Assembly: GCF_032854445.1 (NCBI RefSeq)
Contig: NW_027018087.1
Coordinates: 1 to 64,000 of the forward strand
Source: Liolophura sinensis
Lineage: Eukaryota > Mollusca > Polyplacophora > Chitonida > Chitonidae
Length of the DNA stretch: 64,000 nt
Direction: 5' to 3'
The notes under the pieces are model-generated. The model was not told the DNA's origin. It saw nothing but the letters and a program-made list of their open reading frames with translations, and searched no databases. Positions 37,168-50,500 of this stretch are shown here, piece after piece; positions within the stretch are counted from its first letter, which is position 1, and every line of letters begins with the position of its first letter. The position numbers were made by a program, and so were the translations under genes.

Positions 37168-40100
37168 CTATAAGTTATGTGCCCTTCGGTAGCCCAGAAG
37201 ACGTCAAATCTATCGGCTAAGCCCATTCAACTCACCCAGCAATTGTCTTACTTCTAAGTCCAAGACAATCTCAATGTCTTTATCTACGTGTAGAAAAACC
37301 AGACCATTTGTACATAAAAAACACAAGGTACTTGATACAGTCTGCTGTGAAAAGTACAACTAAACACTGACCCACATTTATAAGGTGCCAAAAGATGTGG
37401 AATTGGGCCAGGCATCGGCAGCTGTTAAAAAATTGCAAATATCCCTGGTTTCCATGGAGTAAGAGCCGTTGCTGGGCACGTGATTATGACATCAATGATC
37501 ATTGATCTGTCGCTACAGCCAAAAGTATTGGTCGGAGAGCAACGCAGTTTGCACCATTCGATTTCTCGTCACAAAATACGTCGGATTAGCCTCTTACTAG
37601 TAGCACTGGAACAGTTTTTCCACTTTTGCATTTTTGCTTCGTCTTTTTGTTAATTGAAATCGGCTACACTGTACTCTGTACAATCGCGACTGGTCATTAC
37701 TATATTCAACTTTTGACTATAAGTTATGTGCCCTTCGGTAGCCCAGAAGACGTCAAATCTTTGGGCTAAGCCCATTTAACTCACCCAGCAATTGCCTTAC
37801 TTCTAAGTGCAAGACAATCTCAATGTCTTTATCTACGTGTAGAAAAACCACACCATTTGTACGTGAAAAACACAAGGTACTTGATACAGTCTGCGGTAAA
37901 AAGTACAACTGAACACTGACCCACTTCAGTAAGGTGCCAAAAGATGCGGAATTGAGCCAGGCATCGGCAGCTGTTGAAAAATTGCAAATTTCCCTGGTTT
38001 CCATGGAGTAAGAGCTGTTGCTGGGCACGTGATTATGACATAAATGATCATTCAATTGTCACTACAGGCACAAGTGTTGGTCGGAGAGCAACGCGGTTTG
38101 CACCATTCGATTTCTCGTCACAAAATACGTCGGATTAGCCTCTTACCAGCAGCACTGGAACAGTTTGTCCACTTTTGCATTTTTGCCTGGTCTTTTTGTT
38201 AATTGAAATCGGCTACACTGTACTCTGTACAATCGCGACTGGTCATTACTATATTCAACTTTTGACTATAAGTTATGTGCCCTTCGGTAGCCCAGAAGAC
38301 CTGAAATCTTTGGGCTAAACCCATTTAACTCACCCAGCAATTGCCTTACTTCTAAGTGCAAGAAAATCTCAATGTCTTTATCTACGTGTAGAAAAACCAC
38401 ACCATTTGCACGTGAAAAGCACAAGGTACTTGATACAGTCTGCTGTAAAAAGTACAACTGACCACAGACCCACATGAATAAGGTGCCAAAAGATGCGGAA
38501 TTGAGCCAGGCATCGGCAGCTGTTGAAAAATTGCAAATTTCCCTGGTTTCCATGGAGTAAGAGCCGCTGCTGGGCACGTGATTATGACATAAATGATCAT
38601 TCAATTGTCACTACAGGCACAAGTGTTGGTCGGAGAGCAACGCGGTTTGCACCATTCGATTTCTCGTCACAAAATACGTCGGATTAGCCTCTTACCAGCA
38701 GCACTGGAACAGTTTGTCCACTTTTGCATTTTTGCCTGGTCTTTTTGTTAATTGAAATCGGCTACACTGTACTCTGTACAATCGCGACTGGTCATTACTA
38801 TATTCAACTTTTGACTATAAGTTATGTACCCTTCGGTAGCCCAGAAGACCTGAAATCTTTGGGCTAAGCCCATTTAACTCACCCAGCAATTGCCTTACTT
38901 CTAAGTGCAAGAAAATCTCAATGTCTTTATCTACGTGTAGAAAAACCACACCATTTGTACGTGAAAAACACAAGGTACTTGATACAGTCTGCTGTAAAAA
39001 GTACAACTGACCACAGACCCACATGAATAAGGTGCCAAAAGATGCGGAATTGAGCCAGGCATCGGCAGCTGTTGAAAAATTGCAAATTTCCCTGGTTTCC
39101 ATGGAGTAAGAGCCGTTGCTGGGCACGTGATTATGACATCAATGATCATTCAATTGTCACTACAGCCAAAAGTATTGGTCGGAGAGCAACGCGGTTTGCA
39201 CCATTCGATTTCTCGTCACAAAATACGTCGGATTAGCCTCTTACCAGCAGCACTGGAACAGTTTTTCCACTTTTGCATTTTTGCCTGGTCTTTTTGTTAA
39301 TTGAAACCGGCTACACTGCACTCTGTACAATCGCGACTGGTCATTACTATATTCAACTTTTGACTATAAGTTATGTGCCCTTCGGCAGCCCAGAAGACCT
39401 GAAATCTTTGGGCTAAGCCCATTTAACTCACCCAGCAATTGCCTTACTTCTAAGTGCAAGACAATCTCAATGTCTTTATCTACGTGTAGAAAAACCACAC
39501 CATTTGTACGTGAAAAACACAAGGTACTTGATACAGTCTGCTGTGAAAAGTACAACTAAACACTGACCCACATTTATAAAGTGCCAAAAGATGTGGAATT
39601 GGGCCAGGCATCGGCAGCTGTTAATAAATTGCAAATATCCCTGGTTTCCATGGAGTAAGAGCCGTTGCTGGGCACGTGATTATGACATCAATGATCATTC
39701 AATTGTCACTACAGGCACAAGTGTTGGTCGGAGAGCAACGCGGTTTGCACCATTCGATTTCTCGTCACAAAATACGTCGGATTAGCCTCTTACCAGCAGC
39801 ACTGGAACAGTTTGTCCACTTTTGCATTTTTGCCTGGTCTTTTTGTTAATTGAAATCGGCTACACTGTACTCTCTACAATCGCGACTGGTCATTACTATA
39901 TTCAAGTTTTGACTATAAGTTATGTGCCCTTCGGTAGCCCAGAAGACCTGAAATCTTTGGGCTAAGCCCATTTAACTCACCCAGCAATTGCCTTACTTCT
40001 AAGTGCAAGAAAATCTCAATGTCTTTATCTACGTGTAGAAAAACCACACCATTTGTACGTGAAAAACACAAGGTACTTGATACAGTCTGCTGTAAAAAGT

Positions 40101-41010
40101 ACAACTGACCACAGACCCACATGAATAAGGTGCCAAAAGATGCGGAATTGAGCCAGGCATCGGCAGCTGTTGAAAAATTGCAAATTTCCCTGGTTTCCAT
40201 GGAGTAAGAGCCGTTGCTGGGCACGTGATTATGACATCAATGATCATTCAATTGTCACTACAGCCAAAAGTATTGGTCGGAGAGCAACGCGGTTTGCACC
40301 ATTCGATTTGTCGTCACAAAATACGTCGGATTAGCCTCTTACCAGCAGCACTGGAACAGTTTTTCCACTTTTGCATTTTTGCCTGGTCTTTTTGTTAATT
40401 GAAACCGGCTACACTGCACTCTGTACAATCGCGACTGGTCATTACTATATTCAACTTTTGACTATAAGTTATGTGCCCTTCGGTAGCCCAGAAGACCTGA
40501 AATCTTTGGGCTAAGCCCATTTAACTCACCCAGCAATTGCCTTACTTCTAAGTGCAAGACAATCTCAATGTCTTTATCTACGTGTAGAAAAACCACACCA
40601 TTTGTACGTGAAAAACACAAGGTACTTGATACAGTCTGCTGTGAAAAGTACAACTAAACACTGACCCACATTTATAAGGTGCCAAAAGATGTGGAATTGG
40701 GCCACGCATCGGCAGCTGTTAAAAAATTGCAAATATCCCTGGTTTCCATGGAGTAAGAGCCGTTGCTGGGCACGTGATTATGACATCAATGATCATTGAT
40801 CTGTCGCTACAGCCAAAAGTATTGGTCGGAGAGCAACGCGGTTTGCACCATTCGATTTCTCGTCACAAAATACGTCGGATTAGCCTCTTACTAGTAGCAC
40901 TGGAACAGTTTTTCCACTTTTGCATTTTTGCTTCGTCTTTTTGTTAATTGAAATCGGCTAAACTGTACTCTGTACAATCGCGACTGGTCATTACTATATT
41001 CAACTTTTGA
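37168..41010. repeat. Satellite block 68-74, distant copy of the 4.2-10.8 kb region
   Basis: Starts are 37168 (B), 37717 (B), then five consecutive type-A monomers at 38266, 38815, 39364, 39913 and 40462. Rare markers match the first 11 kb in order: CGCAGTTTGC near 37545 (like 4600), CTGCGGTAAAAAG near 37892 (like 4950), and ATGAA boxes at 38474-38478, 39023-39027 and 40121-40125 (like 5531, 9375 and 9924). 38266-39912 matches 9167-10813 at an offset of 29,099 bp. Unlike the left copy, this one has no net length change across its monomers. Confidence 0.87.
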
Positions 41011-44000
41011 CTATAAGTTATGTGCCCTTCGGTAGCCCAGAAGACGTCAAATCTTTGGGCTAAGCCCATTTAACTCACCCAGCAATTGCCTTACTTCTAA
41101 GTGCAAGACAATCTCAATGTCTTTATCTACGTGTAGAAAAACCACACCATTTGTACGTGAAAAACACAAGGTACTTGATACAGTCTGCTGTGAAACGTAC
41201 AACTGAACACTGACCCACTTCAGTAAGGTGCCAAAAGATGCGGAATTGAGCCAGGCATCGGCAGCTGTTGAAAAATTGCAAATTTCCCTGGTTTCCATGG
41301 AGTAAGAGCTGTTGCTGGGCACGTAATTATGACATAAATGATCATTCATTTGTCGCTACAGCCAAAAGTATTGGTCGGAGAGCAACGCGGTTTGCACCAT
41401 TCGATTTGTCGTCACAAAATACGTCGGATTAGCTTCTTACCAGCAGCACTGGAACAGTTTTTCCACTTTTGCATTTTTGCCTGGTCTTTTTGTTAATTGA
41501 AACCGGCTACACTGTACTCTGTACAATCGCGACTGGTCATTACTATATTCAACTTTTGACTATAAGTTATGTGCCCTTCGGTAGCCCAGAAGACCTGAAA
41601 TCTTTGGGCTAAGCCCATTTAACTCACCCAGCAATTGCCTTACTTCTAAGTGCAAGACAATCTCAATGTCTTTATCTACGTGTAGAAAAACCACACCATT
41701 TGTACGTGAAAAACACAAGGTACTTGATACAGTCTGCTGTGAAAAGTACAACTGAACACTGACCCACTTCAGTAAGGTGCCAAAAGATGTGGAATTGGGC
41801 CAGGCATCGGCAGCTGTTAAAAAATTCCAAATATCCCTGGTTTCCATGGAGTAAGAGCCGTTGCTGGGCACGTGATTATGACATAAATGATCATTCAATT
41901 GTCGCTACAGCCAAAAGTATTGGTCGGAGAGCAACGCGGTTTGCACCATTCGATTTCTCGTCACAAAATACGTCGGATTAGCCTCTTACTAGTAGCACTG
42001 GAAAAGTTTTTCCACTTTTGCATTTTTGCCTGGTCTTTTTGTTAATTGAAATCGGCTAAACTGTACTCTGTACAATCGCGACTGGTCATTACTATATTCA
42101 ACTTTTGACTATAAGTTATGTGCCCTTCGGTAGCCCAGAAGACGTCAAATCTTTGGGCTAAGCCCATTTAACTCACCCAGCAATTGCCTTACTTCTAAGT
42201 GCAAGACAATCTCAATGTCTTTATCTACGTGTAGAAAAACCACACCATTTGTACGTGAAAAACACAAGGTACTTGATACAGTCTGCTGTAAAAAGTACAA
42301 CTGAACACTAACCCACTTCAGTAAGGTGCCAAAAGATGCGGAATTGAGCCAGGCATCGGCAGTTGTTGAAAAATTGCAAATTTCCCTGGTTTCCATGGAG
42401 TAAGAGCCGTTGCTACGCACGTGATTATGACATAAATGATCATTTAATTGTCGCTACAGCCAAAAGTATTGGTCGGAGAGCAACGCGGATTGCACCATTC
42501 GATTTCTCGTCACAAAATACGTCGGATTAGGCTCTTACTACTAGCACTGGAACAGTTTTTCCACTTTTGCATTTTTGCCTGGTCTTTTTGTTAATTGAAA
42601 TCGGCTACACTGTACTCTGTACAATCGCGACTGGTCATTACTATATTCAACTTTTGACTATAAGTTATGTGCCCTTCGGTAGCCCAGAAGACCTGAAATC
42701 TTTGGGCCAAGCCCATTTAACTCACCCAGCAATTGCCTTACTTCTAAGTCCAAGACAATCTCAATGTCTTTATCTACGTGTAGAAAAACCACACCATTTG
42801 TACATAAAAACCACAAGGTACTTGATACAGTCTGCTGTAAAAAGTACAACTAAACACTGACCCACATTTTTAAGGTGCCAAAAGAAGCAGAATTGGGCCA
42901 GGCATCGGCAGCTGTTAAAAAATTGCAAATATCCCTGGTTTCCATGGAGTAAGAGCCGTTGCTGGGCACGTGATTATGACATCAATGATCAATCAATTGT
43001 CACTACAGCCAAAAGTATTGGTCGGAGAGCAACGCGGTTTGCACCATTCGATTTCTCGTCACAAAATACGTCGGATTAGCCTCTTACCAGAAGGACTGGA
43101 ACAGTTTTTTCACTTTTGCATTTTTGCCTGGTCTTTTTGTTAATTGAAATCGGCTACACTGTACTCTGTACAATCGCGACTGGTCATTACTATATTCAAC
43201 TTTTGACTATAAGTTATGTGCCCTTCGGTAGCCCAGAAGACGTCAAATCTTTGGGCTAAGCCCATTTAACTCACCCAGCAATTGCATTACTTCTAAGTGC
43301 AAGACAATCTCAATGTCTTTATCTACGTGTAGAAAAACTACACCATTTGTACGTGAAAAACACAAGGTACTTGATACAGTCTGCTGTAAAAAGTACAACT
43401 GAACACTGACCCACTTCAGTAAGGTGCCAAAAGATGCGGAATTGAGCCAGGCATCGGCAGCTGTTGAAAAATTGCAAATATCCCTGGTTTCCATGGAGTA
43501 AGAGCCGTTGCTGGACACGTGATTATGACATCAATGATCATTCAATTGTCACTACAGGCAAAAGTATTGGTCGGAGAGCAACGCGGTTTGCACCATTCGA
43601 TTTGTCGTCACAAAATACGTCGGATTAGCCTCTTTCCAGAAGCACTGGAACAGTTTTTCCACTTTTGCATTTTTGCCTGGTCTTTTTGTTAATTGAAATC
43701 GGCTACACTGTACTCTGTACAATCGCGACTGGTCATTACTATATTCAACTTTTGACTATAAGTTATGTGCCCTTCGGTAGCCCAGAAGACGTCAAATCTT
43801 TGGGCCAAGCCCATTTAACTCACCCAGCAATTGCCTTACTTCTAAGTGCAAGACAATCTCAATGTCTTTATCTACGTGTAGAAAAACTACACCATTTGTA
43901 CGTGAAAACCACAAGGTACTTGATACAGTCTGCTGTAAAAAGTACAACTGAACACTGACCCACTTCAGTAAGGTGCCAAAAGATGCGGAATTGAGCCAGG

Positions 44001-44853
44001 CATCGGCAGCTGTTGAAAAATTGCAAATTTCCCTGGTTTCCATGGAGTAAGAGCCGTTGCTGGGCACGTGATTATGACATAAATGATCATTCAATTGTCA
44101 CTACAGCCAAAAGTATTGGTCGGAGAGCAACGCGGTTTGCACCATTCGATTTCTCGTCACAAAATACGTCGGATTAGCCTCTTACCAGCAGCACTGGAAC
44201 AGTTTTTCCACTTTTGCATTTTTGCCTGGTCTTTTTGTTAATTGAAATCGGCTACACTGTACTCTGTACAATCGCGACTGGTCATTACTATATTCAACTT
44301 TTGACTATAAGTTATGTGCCCTTCGGTAGCCCAGAAGACGTCAAATCTTTGGGCTAAGCCCATTTAACTCACCCAGCAATTGTCTTACTTCTAAGTCCAA
44401 GACAATCTCAATGTCTTTATCTACGTGTAGAAAAACCAGACCATTTGTACATAAAAAACACAAGGTACTTGATACAGTCTGCTGTAAAAAGTACAACTAA
44501 ACACTAACCCACATTTATAAGGTGCCAAAAGATGTGGAATTGGGCCAGGCATCGGCAGCTGTTAAAAAATTGCAAATATCCCTGGTTTCCATGGAGTAAG
44601 AGCCGTTGCTGGGCACGTAATTATGACATCAATAATCATTGATCTGTCGCTACCGCCAAAAGTATTGGTCGGAGAGCAACGCGGTTTGCACCATTCGATT
44701 TCTCGTCACAAAATACGTTGGATTAGCCTCTTACTAGTAGCACTGGAAAAGTTTTTCCACTTTTGCATTTTTGCCTGGTCTTTTTGTTAATTGAAATCGG
44801 CTAAACTGTACTCTGTACAATCGCGACTGGTCATTACTATATTCAACTTTTGA
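41011..44853. repeat. HOR unit of seven monomers (75-81) containing a 5-mer core
   Basis: Starts are 41011 (B), 41560 (A), 42109 (B), 42658 (A), 43207 (B), 43756 (B) and 44305 (B). Markers: TTAGCTTCTTACC near 41430; AAAATTCCAAATATCC near 41822; CAGTTGTTGAAAA near 42360 with TACTACTAGCAC near 42537; GGGCCAAGCCC near 42706 with ATTTT box at 42866-42870 and GAAGCAGAATTGGG; AAAACTACACC near 43336; GGGCCAAGCCC near 43802; GTAATTATGACATCAATAATC near 44617. The last five reappear at 44854-47595, and the seven reappear at 47596-51435. Confidence 0.87.
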
Positions 44854-47595
44854 CTATAAGTTATGTGCCCTTCGGTAGCCCAGAAGACGTCAAATCTTTG
44901 GGCTAAGCCCATTTAACTCACCCAGCAATTGCCTTACTTCTAAGTGCAAGACAATCTCAATGTCTTTATCTACGTGTAGAAAAACCACACCATTTGTACG
45001 TGAAAAACACAAGGTACTTGATACAGTCTGCTGTAAAAAGTACAACTGAACACTAACCCACTTCAGTAAGGTGCCAAAAGATGCGGAATTGAGCCAGGCA
45101 TCGGCAGTTGTTGAAAAATTGCAAATTTCCCTGGTTTCCATGGAGTAAGAGCCGTTGCTACGCACGTGATTATGACATAAATGATCATTTAATTGTCGCT
45201 ACAGCCAAAAGTATTGGTCGGAGAGCAACGCGGATTGCACCATTCGATTTCTCGTCACAAAATACGTCGGATTAGGCTCTTACTACTAGCACTGGAACAG
45301 TTTTTCCACTTTTGCATTTTTGCCTGGTCTTTTTGTTAATTGAAATCGGCTACACTGTACTCTGTACAATCGCGACTGGTCATTACTATATTCAACTTTT
45401 GACTATAAGTTATGTGCCCTTCGGTAGCCCAGAAGACCTGAAATCTTTGGGCCAAGCCCATTTAACTCACCCAGCAATTGCCTTACTTCTAAGTCCAAGA
45501 CAATCTCAATGTCTTTATCTACGTGGTAGAAAAACCACACCATTTGTACATAAAAACCACAAGGTACTTGATACAGTCTGCTGTAAAAAGTACAACTAAA
45601 CACTGACCCACATTTTTAAGGTGCAAAAGAAGCAGAATTGGGCCAGGCATCGGCAGCTGTTAAAAAATTGCAAATATCCCTGGTTTCCATGGAGAAGAGC
45701 CGTTGCTGGGCACGTGATTATGACATCAATGATCAATCAATTGTCACTACAGCCAAAAGTATTGGTCGGAGAGCAACGCGGTTTGCACCATTCGATTTCT
45801 CGTTACAAAATACGTCGGATTAGCCTCTTACCAGCAGCACTGGAACAGTTTTTTCACTTTTGCATTTTTGCCTGGTCTTTTTGTTAATTGAAATCGGCTA
45901 CACTGTACTCTGTACAATCGCGACTGGTCATTACTATATTCAACTTTTGACTATAAGTTATGTGCCCTTCGGTAGCCCAGAAGACGTCAAATCTTTGGGC
46001 CAAGCCCATTTAACTCACCCAGCAATTGCATTACTTCTAAGTGCAAGACAATCTCAATGTCTTTATCTACGTGTAGAAAAACTACACCATTTGTACGTGA
46101 AAAACACAAGGTACTTGATACAGTCTGCTGTAAAAAGTACAACTGAACACTGACCCACTTCAGTAAGGTGCCAAAAGATGCGGAATTGAGCCAGGCATCG
46201 GCAGCTGTTGAAAAATTGCAAATATCCCTGGTTTCCATGGAGTAGAGCCGTTGCTGGACACGTGATTATGACATCAATGATCATTCAATTGTCACTACAG
46301 GCAAAAGTATTGGTCGGAGAGCAACGCGGTTTGCACCATTCGATTTGTCGTCACAAAATACGTCGGATTAGCCTCTTTCCAGAAGCACTGGAACAGTTTT
46401 TCCACTTTTGCATTTTTGCCTGGTCTTTTTGTTAATTGAAATCGGCTACACTGTACTCTGTACAATCGCGACTGGTCATTACTATATTCAACTTTTGACT
46501 ATAAGTTATGTGCCCTTCGGTAGCCCAGAAGACGTCAAATCTTTGGGCCAAGCCCATTTAACTCACCCAGCAATTGCCTTACTTCTAAGTGCAAGACAAT
46601 CTCAATGTCTTTATCTACGTGTAGAAAAACTACACCATTTGTACGTAAAAAACACAAGGTACTTGATACAGTCTGCTGTAAAAAGTACAACTGAACACTG
46701 ACCCACTTCAGTAAGGTGCCAAAAGATGCGGAATTGAGCCAGGCATCGGCAGCTGTGAAAAATTGCAAATTTCCCTGGTTTCCATGGAGTAAGAGCCGTT
46801 GCTGGGCACGTGATTATGACATAAATGATCATTCAATTGTCACTACAGCCAAAAGTATTGGTCGGAGAGCAACGCGGTTTGCACCATTCGATTTCTCGTC
46901 ACAAAAATACGTCGGATTAGCCTCTTACCAGCAGGCACTGGAACAGTTTTTCCACTTTTGCATTTTTGCCTGGTCTTTTTGTTAATTGAAATCGGCTACA
47001 CTGTACTCTGTACAATCGCGACTGGTCATTACTATATTCAACTTTTGACTATAAGTTATGTGCCCTTCGGTAGCCCAGAAGACGTCAAATCTTTGGGCTA
47101 AGCCCATTTAACTCACCCAGCAATTGTCTTACTTCTAAGTCCAAGACAATCTCAATGTCTTTATCTACGTGTAGAAAAACCAGACCATTTGTACATAAAA
47201 AACACAAGGTACTTGATACAGTCTGCTGTAAAAAGTACAACTAAACACTAACCCACATTTATAAGGTGCCAAAAGATGTGGAATTGGGCCAGGCATCGGC
47301 AGCTGTTAAAAAATTGCAAATATCCCTGGTTTCCATGGAGTAAGAGCCGTTGCTGGGCACGTAATTATGACATCAATAATCATTGATCTGTCGCTACAGC
47401 CAAAAGTATTGGTCGGAGAGCAACGCGGTTTGCACCATTCGATTTCTCGTCACAAAATACGTTGGATTAGCCTCTTACTAGTAGCACTGGAACAGTCTTT
47501 CCACTTTTGCATTTTGCCTGGTCTTTTTGTTAATTGAAATCGGCTAAACTGTACTCTGTACAATCGCGACTGTCATTACTATATTCAACTTTTGA
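44854..47595. repeat. Second copy of the 5-mer HOR, monomers 82-86, with clustered indels
   Basis: Starts are 44854, 45403, 45951, 46499 and 47049. It matches 42109-44853 marker for marker, 2,745 bp (5 x 549) away at its start. From 45403 onward it carries many one-base indels against the sister copies: CTACGTGGTAG, GTGCAAAAGAAG, GGAGAAGAG, GAGTAGAGCC, AGCTGTGAAAAAT, CACAAAAATACG, CAGCAGGCAC, CATTTTGCC and GACTGTCATT. Nearly all add or remove a base of a short run. Confidence 0.88.
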
Positions 47596-50500
47596 CTATA
47601 AGTTATGTGCCCTTCGGTAGCCCAGAAGACCTGAAATCTTTGGGCTAAGCCCATTTAACTCACCCAGCAATTGCCTTACTTCTAAGTGCAAGACAATCTC
47701 AATGTCTTATCTACGTGTAGAAAAACCACACCATTTGTACGTGAAAAACACAAGGTACTTGATACATTCTGCTGTAAAAAGTACAACTGAAAACTAACCC
47801 ACTTCAGTAAGGTGCCAAAAGATGCGGAATTGAGCCACGCATCGGCAGCTGTTGAAAATTGCAAATTTCCCTGGTTTCCATGGAGTAAGAGCCGTTGCTG
47901 GGCACGTGATTATGACATCAATGATCATTCAATTGTCACTACAGCCAAAAGTATTGGTCGGAGAGCAACGCGGTTTGCACCATTCGATTTGTCGTCACAA
48001 AATACGTCGGATTAGTTTCTTACCAGCAGCACTGGAACAGTTTTTCCACTTTTGCATTTTTGCCTGGTCTTTTTGTTAATTGAAACCGGCTACACTGTAC
48101 TCTGTACAATCGCGACTGGTCATTACTATATTCAACTTTTGACTATAAGTTATGTGCCCTTCGGTAGCCCAGAAGACCTGAAATCTTTGGGCTAAGCCCA
48201 TTTAACTCACCCAGCAATTGCCTTACTTCTAAGTGCAAGACAATCTCAATGTCTTTATCTACGTGTAGAAAAACCACACCATTTGTACGTGAAAAACACA
48301 AGGTACTTGATACAGTCTGCTGTGAAAAGTACAACTAAACACTGACCCACATTTATAAGGTGCCAAAAGATGTGGAATTGGCCAGGCATCGGCAGCTGTT
48401 AAAAAATTCCAAATATCCCTGGTTTCCATGGAGTAAGAGCCGTTGCTGGGCACGTGATTATGACATAAATGATCATTCAATTGTCGCTACAGCCAAAAGT
48501 ATTGGTCGGAGAGCAACGCGGTTTGCACCATTCGATTTCTCGTCACAAAATACGTCGGATTAGCCTCTTACTAGTAGCACTGGAAAAGTTTTTCCACTTT
48601 TGCATTTTTGCCTGGTCTTTTTGTTAATTGAAATCGGCTAAACTGTACTCTGTACAATCGCGACTGGTCATTACTATATTCAACTTTTGACTATAAGTTA
48701 TGTGCCCTTCGGTAGCCCAGAAGACGTCAAATCTTTGGGCTAAGCCCATTTAACTCACCCAGCAATTGCCTTACTTCTAAGTGCAAGACAATCTCAATGT
48801 CTTTATCTACGTGTAGAAAAACCACACCATTTGTACGTGAAAAACACAAGGTACTTGATACAGTCTGCTGTAAAAAGTACAACTGAACACTAACCCACTT
48901 CAGTAAGGTGCCAAAAGATGCGGAATTGAGCCAGGCATCGGCAGTTGTTGAAAAATTGCAAATTTCCCTGGTTTCCATGGAGTAAGAGCCGTTGCTACGC
49001 ACGTGATTATGACATCAATGATCATTTAATTGTCGCTACAGCCAAAAGTATTGGTCGGAGAGCAACGCGGATTGCACCATTCGATTTCTCGTCACAAAAT
49101 ACGTCGGATTAGGCTCTTACTACTAGCACTGGAACAGTTTTTCCACTTTTGCATTTTTGCCTGGTCTTTTTGTTAATTGAAATCGGCTACACTGTACTCT
49201 GTACAATCGCGACTGGCCATTACTATATTCAACTTTTGACTATAAGTTATGTGCCCTTCGGTAGCCCAGAAGACCTGAAATCTTTGGGCCAAGCCCATTC
49301 AACTCACCCAGCAATTGCCTTACTTCTAAGTCCAAGACAATCTCAATGTCTTTATCTACGTGTAGAAAAACCACACCATTTGTACATAAAAACCACAAGG
49401 TACTTGATACAGTCTGCTGTAAAAAGTACAACTAAACACTGACCCACATTTTTAAGGTGCCAAAAGAAGCAGAATTGGGCCAGGCATCGGCAGCTGTTAA
49501 AAAATTGCAAATATCCCTGGTTTCCATGGAGTAAGAGCCGTTGCTGGGCACGTGATTATGACATCAATGATCAATCAATTGTCACTACAGCCAAAAGTAT
49601 TGGTCGGAGAGCAACGCGGTTAGCACCATTCGATTTCTCGTCACAAAATACGTCGGATTAGCCTCTTACCAGAAGGACTGGAACAGTTTTTTCACTTTTG
49701 CATTTTTGCCTGGTCTTTTTGTTAATTGAAATCGGCTACACTGTACTCTGTACAATCGCGACTGGTCATTACTATATTCAACTTTTGACTATAAGTTATG
49801 TGCCCTTCGGTAGCCCAGAAGACGTCAAATCTTTGGGCCAAGCCCATTTAACTCACCCAGCAATTGCATTACTTCTAAGTGCAAGACAATCTCAATGTCT
49901 TTATCTACGTGTAGAAAAACTACACCATTTGTACGTGAAAAACACAAGGTACTTGATACAGTCTGCTGTAAAAAGTACAACTGAACACTGACCCACTTCA
50001 GTAAGGTGCCAAAAGATGCGGAATTGAGCCAGGCATCGGCAGCTGTTGAAAAATTGCAAATTTCCCTGGTTTCCATGGAGTAAGAGCCGTTGCTGGACAC
50101 GTGATTATGACATCAATGATCATTCAATTGTCACTACAGGCAAAAGTATTGGTCGGAGAGCAACGCGGTTTGCACCATTCGATTTGTCGTCACAAAATAC
50201 GTCGGATTAGCCTCTTACCAGAAGCACTGGAACAGTTTTTCCACTTTTGCATTTTTGCCTGGTCTTTTTGTTAATTGAAATCGGCTACACTGTACTCTGT
50301 ACAATCGCGACTGGTCATTACTATATTCAACTTTTGACTATAAGTTATGTGCCCTTCGGTAGCCCAGAAGACGTCAAATCTTTGGGCCAAGCCCATTTAA
50401 CTCACCCAGCAATTGCCTTACTTCTAAGTGCAAGACAATCTCAATGTCTTTATCTACGTGTAGAAAAACTACACCATTTGTACGTGAAAACCACAAGGTA

